Below are positions 48,261 through 59,696 of a stretch of 64,000 nt of DNA, one piece after another. The position numbers and the translations under genes are program-made. The stretch comes from Daucus carota subsp. sativus (taxonomy: Eukaryota; Streptophyta; Magnoliopsida; Apiales; Apiaceae): the NCBI RefSeq assembly GCF_001625215.2, contig NC_030381.2, positions 37,756,689-37,820,688 on the forward strand. Direction: 5' to 3'. The notes below the pieces were generated by a model that worked only from the letters and a program-made list of their open reading frames with translations, was not told where the DNA came from and made no database searches. How positions within the stretch are numbered: position 1 is the stretch's first letter; each line of letters opens with the position of its first letter.

Positions 48261-49240
48261 TCATGGTGGATCTTGCACTTCCCAACTTCCATCCACAGGG
48301 TTCCATTAAGAACATCTTGCAATAATTGTTGGACATTTAAAATTCCAACAAGTTGAGCCTCACAAACACAACTTAAAAACTCTCACAGATCGAAAATGGT
48401 TATTACGAAGCATTTCCTTGAGGTCTTGTGATATTTGAGACTCATTATCTTATTTATGTCAGGCATAAATTGCCTGATTAAAGTGTAATTATACCTGTAG
48501 ACTATCACATTCAGCCCAACTCTCATTTGATCAATTTCGCTGATAATTTCATCATTTTCATCAACTCTCTGAATATCTCGGCCTTGTATACCTGCTGAAT
48601 TTACACTCTGAACCATAAACACCAGCCATACAATTTACGCTCACAAACACTTAAGGTGGTATTCCAGACAAAACCTCCAACATTACAATTCTAAATATAA
48701 AAAATTGCATCATTTTTATTACTATTATCAAGACTTGAATTGTCTACTTCATAATAAATACTAATTCTCAAATGCCATCTCAACAGTAACCAAATCAGCA
48801 AACATTCCCAAATTATAAGTATACATCCTGCTAGCATAATCAAAACCATCGAAACATTTAAGGATAATAAAAGTGATGCAGAACGCAGTACCTTGCCGCC
48901 TTTCACAATAAATTTAATAAAATGACATCGTGACATTGTGCAAATTACGTGTCGTAGTTGTTTACATCTTCATCCACAACCGATAATAAAAATTATGTTC
49001 AATATAATTGCTCAGCATTCTCAATCGATAATGCATCATTGTGCTAATAATATCGGTTTCATCCTAATCACCAATTTTCGAAGACCGGCTCAACAAAGCA
49101 AAACTAAAACAAGCATTTATTAATAATAACTTTATAGCCTAATAAAATAAGCACAGGTCTTGATAGATACACAATTCGGTGAGGAACGATCAATAAACAC
49201 AATAAGTAAGAAATTATGAAAGCATTTGTGTAGAAGTTAG
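48261..49240. other. no confident feature
   Basis: AT-rich. A minus-strand stretch at about 48593-48497 has a frame (RDIQRVDENDEIISEIDQM) bounded by cag and gtataa and reads like an exon, but its phase does not join the candidate exon at 49245-49450. Confidence 0.35.
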
Positions 49241-49244
49241 TTAC

Positions 49245-49450
49245 CTATACGTACAAAAAGCATCAGCGGCGTTCCGTGGGAGAATTGATCGGCGGTGAGA
49301 CCTCCGGCCGTTCTCGCCGGAGCTGGTTGAATAACCGATTCGCGGTCTTTTTATCGGCATTGGAACGTTAGTGTTGATTGTAGTGACCAGTGGTGATGGA
49401 GTTAAAGGGACGGTTTGCCTAATTGGCAATTGATATTTTGGTGTTTGCAT
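49245..49450 (-). CDS. possible first exon of a hypothetical gene
   Basis: The minus-strand ATG at 49450 opens 68 codons starting MQTPKYQLPIRQTVPLTPSP, with a basic Ser-rich stretch (KRPRIGYSTSSGENGRRS) and RSILPRNAADAFCTY before a good donor (ag/gtaact) at 49245. The stretch has higher GC than its flanks, as a coding exon would. No family is recognised and the downstream exons could not be placed, so the gene may be truncated. Confidence 0.35.
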
Positions 49451-50041
49451 ATTCTGAAATTAACTGAAGACTTTTTTACTAATTATTTTTTAAACTTTTC
49501 TTTTCACCTAATCTGTATCTGTCATTCACTCTAGTTTTATAAATTTTATTATTTTAAATTTATTAAAAATTTAAAATTAAATTATAAAAATCATATATTA
49601 TATATAATTTAAAATTCATGTTAACTTGAAATTCATGTTAAGTTAAATCCATGTGATATTTTTGAAGATCATAAGTCTTATTAATATTTTTTGATTCAAC
49701 TGAATATAAAGATATTTTTTCTAGTTTATCCTATCATCTAGTGTCGATCACTAAAGATTTTGTCGACACTAAAGATTTTGTAGTGCGATTGTTTTTAATA
49801 TATAATTAATTATCAAAAATATCAAAATACTTATCAGGGTCTCAAATGCATCATAATAATAGTTTGAAATTTTTTTTATTTGTTAATTAGTCGATAAAAG
49901 TTACTAACATGGATAAGTCACAAGTTAATTTAAGTTCATATAAATGTAGTACACATTTTAGTTTAAAAAAATAAAATAAATACAAAATCATTATTCACTT
50001 TTTTTTACTGCATGTGTTTCCAATTTTTCCAATGCAGAGTA

Positions 50042-50341
50042 CTCGGTTCCGCCAGATTCTTTACGGTTTCCTTTTTTAGCCGTCCCATCCAATTTTTTAC
50101 ATTTCAAAACTTACCGAATATAGTCAATGGGTCCCACCACTACTCAACTTTCTCTCCCTTTTCACACTACTTTTACTTCCTTTCACACTACTTTTACTCC
50201 AAAATCTCCCTTTTATACGTTAAAAATTAGTGAATCCCACCACTTCACCCACTTTTCTTTCTTTTTTCACTACTTTATACATATTTTTAACCTCCGTGCC
50301 CGTCCAAACCAAACGTAAAGAATTGGCTGAGACGGAGGGAG
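50042..50341. mobile_element. Stowaway-like MITE
   Basis: The left end ctcggttccgccagattctt and the complement of the right end (ctccctccgtctcagccaat) form a diverged inverted repeat continuing into tctttacg at both ends. TA flanks both sides (50040-50041 and 50342-50343). About 300 bp, noncoding. Confidence 0.7.
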
Positions 50342-50795
50342 TAGCCAATAAGGCTTTGCTCTTCAACAAGTGAGTTTTTTATCATTTCATTCCTTGATAT
50401 CAGCTCTTTGAGAAATGAGCCACTTGCAACTTACAAGTAATTCACTTGTCATTAAGATATGACAGAAGTCCACACTTTACTAGATAGGAACATAGTGCAT
50501 ATAAAATCGTCAAATCTATCTAAGAGATTCAAGTTCCAAGTCCCAGATAAAGAGTTTGATGTTGATCCACAAAAGTTTCCTCCAACGTATTTTCAAGTGT
50601 GTTTTAATAAGAAACACAAAGCCTACCTAGCTTATTCTATGATCTTTCAAGATATAGCGTTCTGAAAATTGCCAGCATGGTTCTCATTAGGAGCATCATT
50701 AAAGAACATCCCATTACAAAACCTAAAATCATAGCTACTCATTTTGGTATAAGTGTGCAAGGGCCGGAACTGGTTCAGCTGAAGCAACCACCGAG

Positions 50796-53700
50796 TTAAA
50801 GATCAGGCATGCCCTTTCCAGTTTTCGCGTTATAAGTCTCCTCCAGAACCAAATTCATAAGAGTATCCTTAGGACCAGCTGCAAAAAGATGAAGTGATAA
50901 AACACAGTTAACTAAACTGAAAACCAATCAATCCTTCATGTTGACTGTTCTCCTACAAGCAGGTCAGACATTTCTTGGGAGAACATTAAAAAGCGACATA
51001 ATGTTGCCTCGAAAATATACTATCGATGCAAATCAAAAGATAAACCTTTTTCATTGAATAATGTTCTGATGGTCTCAAAGCCAAGAATCGGTTATCTTGT
51101 TCATATATAGCTTTACCACTGTGCTCCGGAGTTAAAAATGGGAAAAAAAGAGAAGAGATTGTTGAACAAAATTTTGACCCTATCCGTGTTCCAGAGATTT
51201 TGAAGGAGAGAAAAGAAAAGAATGGAAGAGAAGTTATATTAGATTTTGACAATCAAACTTTCTTTCCAAAACTGGAAAGATCCAAGTAGAAGAGAAGGTG
51301 TCTTAACAAATTCTTTTCCCTTCTCTCCAAACTCGGGAGCACACAAGAGATTCATTTAAAAAAAAAACATTTCTCTTCTATTCTTTTCTCATCTCTTCTT
51401 TTCTCTTCTCTCCCGAAAAATCTTGGGAGCACAGTGTAAGGTAATTATTCCCTTACAATATCTAAGGAATACAAGTGAAGCCGGCAACCACTTGAGATAT
51501 TTTAACATTTTAAGATAGTGACTTGCTGGCAACATGGACTATGAGGAGCTACTGGAATAGAGTAAACTACATGTCAAATGCCCTATAGGTGAGATTGTTG
51601 AAACAACTTTGGTCTTCAGCCATCAAAAGGAGTATTAATTTTTCCACAGTTGTTTCTTCGTCTATGTTGTTTTTATCCTCAAGTGGAGTTTGTTTTCTTC
51701 AACTTCGCTATCTATTCAATTACTGTGTCCCACTGAACTTTCACACTAATTTAACAAAAGGATAAATTTCACCCTATTCAAATTAGTTTAATGGTGACAA
51801 GAGCAGAAGAAGCTCGTTCACTTCATAATTACAGACAATAGAGACATGTACTTGGGTCACTTACCAACAGTCGGCCTGGGTGTAGTCCTCTCTTTCAAAA
51901 TCTCAGGACGGGGGATTATGGACCCTGATGCTCCTATCCCCCGAGAAACTCTTACTTTAGAACCATCTTCCAGATATCTAATTCCAACTTTACATGGCTT
52001 CCTGGATTAAGCATCAATAAACAATTATCTAAGAACATAAACATTGAAACTGCCCATAATTGTAAGCATCAACAAGCACTAATCAAAAGGTAAAAAAATG
52101 GAGAAGTTGCATGGTCTACAACTACTAAACAAGTAACTGGTAGCTAAAACTACAAACCCTGTAACTGGGTCTACAACTTGAACATTTGATACATGAAGTG
52201 GAGCTTCTACTGTAAATATTCCACCTTCATGACCTTGGCCTTGCTTAATATGTTTCTTAACCTGACACAAGAAAATTTGTGTAAATTATATGGCAATCCT
52301 TGTAATTGCAGATCAAAATATCATCCAATATTTAGGTGGAGGTACAGAAAGGACCAAAAAGTAGGGATATAATATGTTTGTAAAGCTTAATCTATACTAC
52401 TATGCGTTATCGGTTAATCAATCAAGAGAGTCACCCCCTTTGAAATCAATAAACAACCACTTTCAAAACATACTCTCTCCGTCTCCTTTTACATGTCCAT
52501 TTTGAAAAGAGAAATAACACATACCAAGGAATAGTTAGTTGTATAAATATTTTCTTTGAATATCCCTAATTTATGTCTTCAAAATGAAGGAATACCCCTA
52601 ATTAATGTCTTAAAATGGCGTATTCAACTAAGTTTTAAGGGTCTGTTTGGGATTGCTGTTAAAAATTGCTGTTGCTGTGAGTAAAAGTGCTGTTCAAAAA
52701 AGTGTTGTTTGTAAAAGCTGAGACTGTTTGGTAAACTTGATTTCAGATGTGCTGTCTGAGTAAAAGCTGAAAATAAATTGTTTGGTAAATTTTTTGTTAA
52801 AGTGCTGTTTAGAATTATAATTAGAAATAAAATAATATTTTATTCATTATTTCATAGACAAATATTAACAACAAATATAATTGTTTAAACTCTGATAAAT
52901 ATAATTGCAAACTCTAATAAATTGAGTATATAATTATATCCTAAGCTAAAATATATAATTTATAAGTTTTACATCATTAAACTATGAGCTATTTGATTGC
53001 GGATAATGTTCATCTCACTTGCCCTATCACTTTTTTAACTTATTATTTATATAAAGATATAATTTTCTTCTTCGTTTAATGTATATTACTCAGCGAATTT
53101 AATTTTTTCCACAATATTATAATTAGATTTTTTTACAACAAATTTAATGAAACAAAAAAATATAACCTTAAATAAACAACAACCAAATATATTATAATAA
53201 TTTATTTTGAGTTTTTCCTTTTAAATTTATTACCAAAAATTTCACCTACCAATAGTCTAAGTTATATAAAAAATGTTTTATAAATATAGTTTTGTTTAAA
53301 GTGTTGCAGCTAGGGTATAGTTATATATAAAAAAATTGTATGTGTGGGGGTTCGATGCTCAGGACTGTAACACTGCGCGCAACAGTAGCTTTTGTAAAAA
53401 GCAGGGGTACACCAGCTTTCTGTAAAAGCAGCTTTTGGACAAAAAACACAGTTGGAAAAAGCTGTTTTAAATTTTACCAAACAGGTTTATACCAGCTTTT
53501 TATCAAAAAGTTGCTGTTGTGGTTGGCAACCGCAACCCCAAACAGGCACTAAATAAGTCAAGCCTTGGAAGTAGAAATTATGGGGAAAGATTTAACTAAT
53601 TATCATTAAATCTGTTTTGAAAGTGTAAATGGACATGTAAAAGTGGACGGAGGGAGTATTTACTAAAACCAGTGTTCTAAAAGTCGGCGATTAATCGGGA

Positions 53701-54919
53701 TTAATCGCCGATTAATCGCTGTTCGGTCGGCCACCGTCTCGATTAAGCGTTAATCGGCGAAAAAATCGTTTTTTCTGAAAATCGGGATTAATCGGTCAAA
53801 AGTCGGGATTAATCGGAAAAAGTCGGTCAAAAATCGGTGAATTTAAAAAAAAATAAAAATAAAAAGTAAAAAAATCTTAAAATTCTAAAATTTAATTTTA
53901 AATAAAACAAAAGGCACGGAAATGACAAAACACATAAATTAAAGTTGTTTTATTACCTTTCATTCTTTCAATATTAACTTTAAACTCTAATTACATAAAT
54001 TTGCAATATCTTCCTTCGCAGATTCAATCAAATTCAAGTTTATATATGAGATGACTGGACTTGTATATGTATATAAAGGCATGTTTTGTGTTATAAAAAA
54101 TCATTAATCTTTTGATTTTATATGACTATAAATTTATACTATATATAATTATATTAATATATATTATTTAAAAAATAATATTAAATTGATTACGATTAAT
54201 GATCCGATTAATCACTCCGATTAATCTCCGATTATCCGATTAATCGCTAGACGGTGCCTTCACCGACTAAGTCCGATTCCCGCTTTTTACAACACTGACT
54301 AAAACTAAATAGTGTATCGTAAACAATCTAAGAAACTAAATTGCATATATGTATCCTTCAGGCCATTATTCCAAAGATTGACGTCACTGACCTCTAACAA
54401 AAGAAACTATAATAATCATAAAATTGGAATGAAATCACATTTTTGCTGGTATGTCGATTGAGCAATAACAAAAACACAAAGGGTGAACTTAACAAACCTA
54501 TAGTGTTAAAACTAGTAAAATGTTCATCAAAAGAATCTTCACAATCCAGCAAAAACAGCTCAAACCTCCTATACCACACCACATTCTTAATATACAAACT
54601 GCAAGTTTACAATGCTAGACAAGTTATCATACAGCAAAAACTACTGCTAATAGTCAAACCAGGAATAACATATTACCAGATTTTTGCCCTCAACAATGAC
54701 ACGATTCTGCGACCGAATGACACGCTTTACAAGGCCAGTTCCGCCTCTATCTTTACCTCTGGTTATCATCACCTACCAAAAATTCAAATCAAATCAAAAC
54801 CAAACCCAAGCAGAACACGAAATGTCGAAATCGAATAAACTACAAATTCCTATTCTTACATTATCTCCTCTGAGAATCTTCCAGTGGTGTATAAGTTTCT
54901 GAGCTGCTTTCCAACCCAT
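50796..54919 (-). CDS. mitochondrial-type ribosomal protein uL24m, KOW domain (5 exons)
   Basis: Bacterial-type L24, an early assembly protein of the large ribosomal subunit, here the organellar form (probably mitochondrial). Exons on the minus strand: 54919-54860, 54772-54677, 52261-52158, 52001-51865, 50878-50796; phases agree and give 159 residues. The KOW region covers [19 protein letters not shown] (about 14-32) and [38 protein letters not shown] and [20 protein letters not shown] follow, then [19 protein letters not shown] and the ending [12 protein letters not shown]. It resembles Arabidopsis At5g23535 from memory, in length too. No classical cleavable transit peptide is obvious; targeting may lie in the basic N-terminus. 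Intron 2 is 2.4 kb and holds three nested or adjacent transposons; intron 4 holds a foldback element. Confidence 0.92.
51117..51436. mobile_element. foldback MITE with CACTG ends in uL24m intron 4
   Basis: CACTGTGCTCC at the left and GGGAGCACAGTG at the right are perfect inverted ends; CACTG termini recall CACTA-type elements. The body is made of complementary purine and pyrimidine tracts (agagaaaagaaaagaat versus attcttttctcatctctt), and a second inner copy of gggagcacac lies near 51336. It is about 320 bp. The flanking 3-bp duplication is not clear (TAC versus TAA). Confidence 0.65.
52473..53656. mobile_element. Stowaway-like MITE carrying a second element
   Basis: The left end CTCTCTCCGTCTCCTTTTAC and the right end gtaaaagtggacggagggag are inverted complements, with arms that continue (atgtccatttt versus aaatggacat), flanked by TA at 52471-52472 and 53657-53658. 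After removing the insertion the MITE is about 270 bp. It lies in uL24m intron 2. Confidence 0.8.
52639..53549. mobile_element. Tourist/Harbinger-like element nested in the Stowaway MITE
   Basis: The left end GGGTCTGTTTGGGATTGC and the complement of the right end (GTGCCTGTTTGGGGTTGC) form the terminal repeat. TAA flanks both sides (52636-52638 and 53550-53552), the 3-bp duplication of PIF/Harbinger elements. The 911-bp body has subterminal tgctgtt/aacagca and taaaagctg repeats and no transposase. hAT is a less likely alternative. Confidence 0.75.
53670..54297. mobile_element. hAT MITE with CAGTGTT ends, perfect 8-bp TSD ACTAAAAC
   Basis: Ends CAGTGTTCTAAAAG and CTTTTTACAACACTG are inverted. 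Identical ACTAAAAC copies lie at 53662-53669 and 54298-54305. Both arms carry tandem gattaatcg/cgattaatc words (subterminal repeats), and the centre is AT-rich. 628 bp, no transposase. It begins 14 bp after the end of the Stowaway MITE. A decayed relative is at 20509-20628. Confidence 0.93.
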
Positions 54920-55945
54920 CTCAAACTAATAAGCAACAAATTGTGTCAATCAAAATTATTCAAGAAAAAGCCTTAAACAATCAAATTGATAAATCATACA
55001 CACACACATATAGACATACAACATGAGGGCCGACCCTTTATTGGTAACGCAAGAAAGAAAAAAAAACTTTGAGATTAAAAGCTAAAAATTTCAAGCATTT
55101 CAGCAGCAGAAGAAAATAAATGGCGGAGAAATTCAAGATTTAATATTAAAATGGTATTAATTTTGAGGCAAAGTAACAGGATAACACCACTGTACTATAA
55201 GAAGATCGATAATAGAGAGATGAAGAGAGTGCCTGTATAATTTCAAACACAAAACTTGTCGATTCGTCCTCGTCTCCTCGAGGGTGCAGGGTTTATCAGT
55301 TATTTTTAGTATTTTTTATTTTAATTATTTACCCATTATAAAAATTCATGATTTATTAAAAATTATCTAATCAATTTTGGATTAATTTTTATAAAAAATT
55401 ACGTTGTTTTAACGATTACACTCCGATTTGACTAAAGATCTCGATTTATTCAAAAAAAATAATCTATAAATCCATGTAAATCCTGCATTGATAGTTTAGC
55501 CGAGTAGTACCCTCAAATCCTTAATTGATAAGCCGGCTGATTAGTTCCGATTTTCAATCTCTACGCTCATGATTACAAAATATTACAAACGGCCGAATGA
55601 AATTCAAAGTATCTAATATAAATGGGTATATATTGTAAAAATTACATGGTCTCGTCCTAATTTTTCAGAAAGAAATTTTATTGATATGGTTCTTGGCTGT
55701 GACATATTTTAAGTGCTACAGAATGTAATCACTAACCAGCCTCTTGATCATATTATATATTGGCTGAACAAGTAACAAAATTTTGCATTAATCAAACAAA
55801 TGATGCTACTGCTACAATGTAGAACAATACTGTAAATGTAAGATACACATGACACTTTGGCCTCTTGAAGATCAGAAGCACAATAGAAAGAATATGTAAA
55901 CGAAAATTTAACACCCATATGATCAAAACAAGGGTGATGATAGCT

Positions 55946-56880
55946 CTAATAGTAATTTAAAATCATTGTTCCTGCAAATGCCAAGAGCAGAGAAGGTGAC
56001 AAGATGTTAGATGGATCAGAAGCAGATGTTGGATTGAGAACAGGTCGAATCCCCGGAGTTGCATCTGGAGAATCTGCAGGTATGCTTGTTCCTGGGGTGC
56101 CATCTGAGGTGGTTGCATCTGGAGGACTTGCTGGTGCTGATGTTGCTGCTTTCGAAGCTGACATAATAAAAGGCCTAGTTAGTTTTTATCATAAATTTGC
56201 GGATCCTGTGTACATTAATGGTCAATTTAATGAACTTTTTGATTTGTTTGTCGGTAAATAATACCTCTAGGACTGAATGGAGAAGCTGCAGTTGAAGGTG
56301 GAGGCGACGGTCCTAACAAAACAGGGCCTGTCATTGTATATAGTTTGTTAGAATATTTATGTAATTTTTTTTTTCCGCCAAATGTTAAGTATAGAGAAAA
56401 AGGAAATAAATACCTGGAGCTGGCAAAGGGACACCAGAGGCTGCAACATGTTTAGAAAGTATTAGAGATGATTTAACTGGAAGTTCTACCGTCAACAAGA
56501 AAGTATAATACATTTTAAAAAAAAGTTAGACCTTTGCACTGTACTGGAACGCCTTTGACACCAGCAGCTCTACAAGCTTTTGGAAGTGAAATTGCTAATG
56601 TCCGGTTAATAGGCAGTGAGAATGGAACATTGCCTGTGACTATGAGACAAGCACAATCCATGCTGGTGCTCGTTAGAGAGCGTAGTGCTCCACAACAATC
56701 TCCTGTCGGTGAACCCCCAGTCCCTGTGCTTCCAGTTAAATAATTCAAACAAGGGGTAAAGCTGCTAATCATTGGATTTGTGCATGGTGTTGTGATTTGT
56801 CCATTGACAAAAGTAATACATAGAATTAACGTAGTCCCCAAAACTACGTTCAGATACTGAAAAACCTTTGTATTTCCCAT
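55946..56880 (-). CDS. GPI-anchored non-specific lipid transfer protein (LTPG/xylogen-like), 4 exons
   Basis: Secreted eight-cysteine lipid-binding protein tethered to the outer plasma membrane, of the group linked to cuticle and cell-wall lipid export. Exons on the minus strand: 56880-56532, 56440-56414, 56327-56265, 56157-55946; phases agree and give 216 residues. Signal peptide NVVLGTTLILCITFVNG, then the cysteine pattern: PCTNP, TPCLNYL, DCCGAL, MDCACLI, KACRAAG and VQCK supply the eight residues (C, C, CC, CxC, C, C). A Pro/Ser/Thr/Ala-rich linker (exons 2-4) follows, then a small-residue omega site region and the hydrophobic tail LLLAFAGTMILNYY expected of GPI signals. The tiny 27-bp exon 2 is typical of LTPG genes. 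It is head-to-head with another LTPG gene 2 kb away. Confidence 0.92.
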
Positions 56881-56986
56881 GAGTAAGGAAGACAGAAAGT
56901 GAAGTATGTGAACTAGAAGACGAGGTTTAAATTTTAAAGGAGCAAAGACAAGTAATTTTTGAATTTGCCAGGGTTTATAGATGGTT

Positions 56987-56994
56987 TATTTATA
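56987..56994 (-). promoter_or_regulatory. TATA box of the minus-strand LTPG gene
   Basis: The complement of tatttata gives TATAAATA about 107 bp upstream of the start codon on the minus strand, a normal core-promoter distance with a short leader. Confidence 0.6.
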
Positions 56995-58790
56995 TGTTGC
57001 ATCAAGAAACAGGTGGATTCAGACTGGTTTTGTAGCTCAACTAATTTAACAAAGATGATAAAGTAATTTATACTGTTATGCATTTCTTTTAGCTCGTTAG
57101 GTTGTTGCGTGTCACAAGACATAAGTTATTTAGTGTAAGTTAGATTTCTTAAACAAGAAAATACGATGTATTGATCATTGGTTTGATTTCATTTGACCTT
57201 GTTCCGCGGCTTATGATTAGTTCAGAGCCATTACTGCAACATCTTGAGTTGGAGGCTTGTGGTTATATTTCAAATATGGGACAACTGACAAAAAATATAA
57301 TTTTTTCCCAACAGCTAAAATTTCTTGTTAGAGTTAGTTATCTAACTACCTACCTAATTTAATATCTTCCCTCCTATAAGTAATTAAAGGGATCACCTTT
57401 AGTTCAAGAGTTGGTCACTAATGTTTACCTACAAGACTATAACTATTGCCTGGCTGATCTGCCCTATTTAAGCCTCCAAAGAGCCCCGTCTCTCCAATCT
57501 CTTCTTAACATTAATATTTCATACACTGTTCCACATTTCATCATCTTCAGACAAAGTTCTACGACTATCCTGAGATTTTCATATATGAATTCTTAATTGG
57601 TTTAGATGAGTGTATTCAAGAATCAAGAATTCAGGATGTACTACCTCAGAGGTTGGTTTCAGTTGGAGCCTATAAGAAATTATCTCGTATTCTTGATGTA
57701 CAGAACTTGAATCTGGATCTCAGGCTCATTCACAGTGCATGTGTTAATTGATCAGGATATATAAAATTGACCTTCAGATGGAAAGAAATGTGAAACTATA
57801 AATTACTATTTGAAGATCCAAAGAAGTTGGCATAACATTCCGGGGAAAGGAGTTAAACTGATTTACACCTGAAATCGAATGCCAACATGCTATATACCAG
57901 TTAAAGAACTACAAAAACCAGGATTCAGGATAACCTAGACATCTCGTTTCCCTTCCTGTAGCCGTAAACTGAGAACTAATAGTAAATTGGATATTTGATA
58001 ACTGAAATATTGTGTATTATTGTTAAGTAACCAATTCTCCTAAAATCTAAAGGTGTTGAGAGAAGGGTTTACCAAGATCATATTGTTATTCGGACAATTA
58101 TACATATAGGCCTAACAGACATGGTATTAGCTTCAAACGCTCCCTTTTTTACCACCTCTCCAATTAAATCAGATCATATAGCTTCCACTTAATCTTAACC
58201 TCCACCTAGAAAACAATACTGGATCAAGGTGAACTCTTCTGCGGCTGCACATCAATCAAAATGGTTACTTCAATTTTAACAACCTAAGCAAATTCGAGCT
58301 AAACATCAATCGGTTTGGCTACTTCTTAACGTCCCAAGCAAAGTTGCTTGTAACATGCATTATTTTGCTTAATCAGTAGCTCCAGGCACAACTAACAAAG
58401 AATTCCACCATACCTTCCTATAAACTGTCAAAATTTTTGAAGAGTTGATTTACTGCTATAGTTAAGAAAATTCTTTCTTGACTCCGCGATGTTGGGCTTG
58501 GGATGACACCTGCAGACTAAACACGGTTCCTACAACAACATTGACATACATTGCCTTGTCAACATAGTTAGGTTCACCTAATGATGGAGTTTACCAGAAC
58601 CTGTTTTTTTAATAAAATGTTTCATGTATCTTTTATGTGTAACAGTCAGCTTCAAATTACAGATTACAATTAAATAATCCCATTTAGAAAGCTGAAAGCT
58701 GTTTAATCATAGCAAACCCTTGCTAGAAAGAGTTGGCCACCAAAAATGACCTAAATCAGTACATCTGTTCTCTCCTGTATGCAAAGTTCT
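56995..58790. other. shared upstream region of the divergent LTPG pair, no gene seen
   Basis: About 1.8 kb of AT-rich DNA between the two TATA motifs. It probably carries the promoters of both lipid transfer protein genes. Frames in it are short and unrecognised. Confidence 0.5.
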
Positions 58791-58792
58791 CA

Positions 58793-58800
58793 TATAAATA
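58793..58800 (+). promoter_or_regulatory. TATA box of the plus-strand LTPG gene
   Basis: TATAAATA lies 105 bp upstream of the start codon, the same spacing as in the divergent partner. Confidence 0.65.
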
Positions 58801-58905
58801 GGGTACTTTCCTTGACTGAACATTCAAGTCTTAAGCCACACTCTTAAGTATTGTGAATCCGCACTGCTGCAACGTGTCCTGCAAATTTATATTCTTCAGT
58901 AACAA

Positions 58906-59696
58906 ATGGCCCTAAAAGGAATTCAGACCGGTCTGGTTCTAGTCCTGGTTGTGATGCTGTGGAGAGGAGCCACAGCTCAATCAGGTTGCACAAGCGCGCT
59001 CCTGGGCTTGTCCCCGTGCCTAAACTTTGTTACTGGGAACTCGTCAACACCATCATCATCATGCTGCTCCACACTCTCCAACATCGTTCAGTCACAACCA
59101 CAGTGCCTGTGCTCGTTAGTAAATGGCGGTGGTGCCACTCTTGGTATCGCTATTAATCAAACTCTTGCATTAGCACTTCCTAGTGCTTGTAATGTGAAGA
59201 CTCCTCCACTTAGCCGGTGCAATTGTAAGCTATGATCATCTTTCACACATTTACATTTACATTAACATTAACATTTGTGTCATTAACAAATGCCGAAACT
59301 TCTGAATTTAATCTGAGTGTCACATTTAACAGCTGCTGCAGATGCACCAACCTCTTCAGCTAATACTCCAGTAAGCTCTCCAACAAGTTCCCCAGCAGAT
59401 TCAGAGGATGCCCCTGCTACTCCAACTTCTCCATCAGCCCCTAGCATTCCTTCAGGTATGAATCAAGTACAATTAAAACCGAACTATATTAATTCTGTGT
59501 AGAGCAGTGTCGGGAAGGGTAAAATGTACGCAAGACAATCTTGAAATGTGCTGGTACTAATTTTTCGAAACATAAAAATGCAGGGACTCCATCAAAGACT
59601 GTCCCAACAACTGGAAGCACATCTGACGGGAGCATGATCAAGTTTCCATTCGAATTCACCATTTCTATACTCTTGATTGCTGCATATGCTTCTTGA
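58906..59696 (+). CDS. GPI-anchored non-specific lipid transfer protein (LTPG-like), 3 exons
   Basis: Same family and likely role as the minus-strand neighbour: apoplastic lipid carrier fixed to the membrane by GPI. Exons 58906-59224, 59333-59455, 59584-59696 join in phase to 184 residues. Signal peptide IQTGLVLVLVVMLWRGATAQ. The eight cysteines are in SGCTS, SPCLNFV, SSCCSTL, PQCLCSL, SACNV and SRCNS (C, C, CC, CxC, C, C). A Ser/Thr/Pro/Ala linker (SSANTPVSSPTSSPADSEDA) and a C-terminal hydrophobic stretch (FTISILLIAAYAS) complete the GPI-anchor plan. The linker is shorter than in the neighbour and lacks its 27-bp exon. The two genes are clearly paralogous in plan but diverged in sequence. 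Confidence 0.92.
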
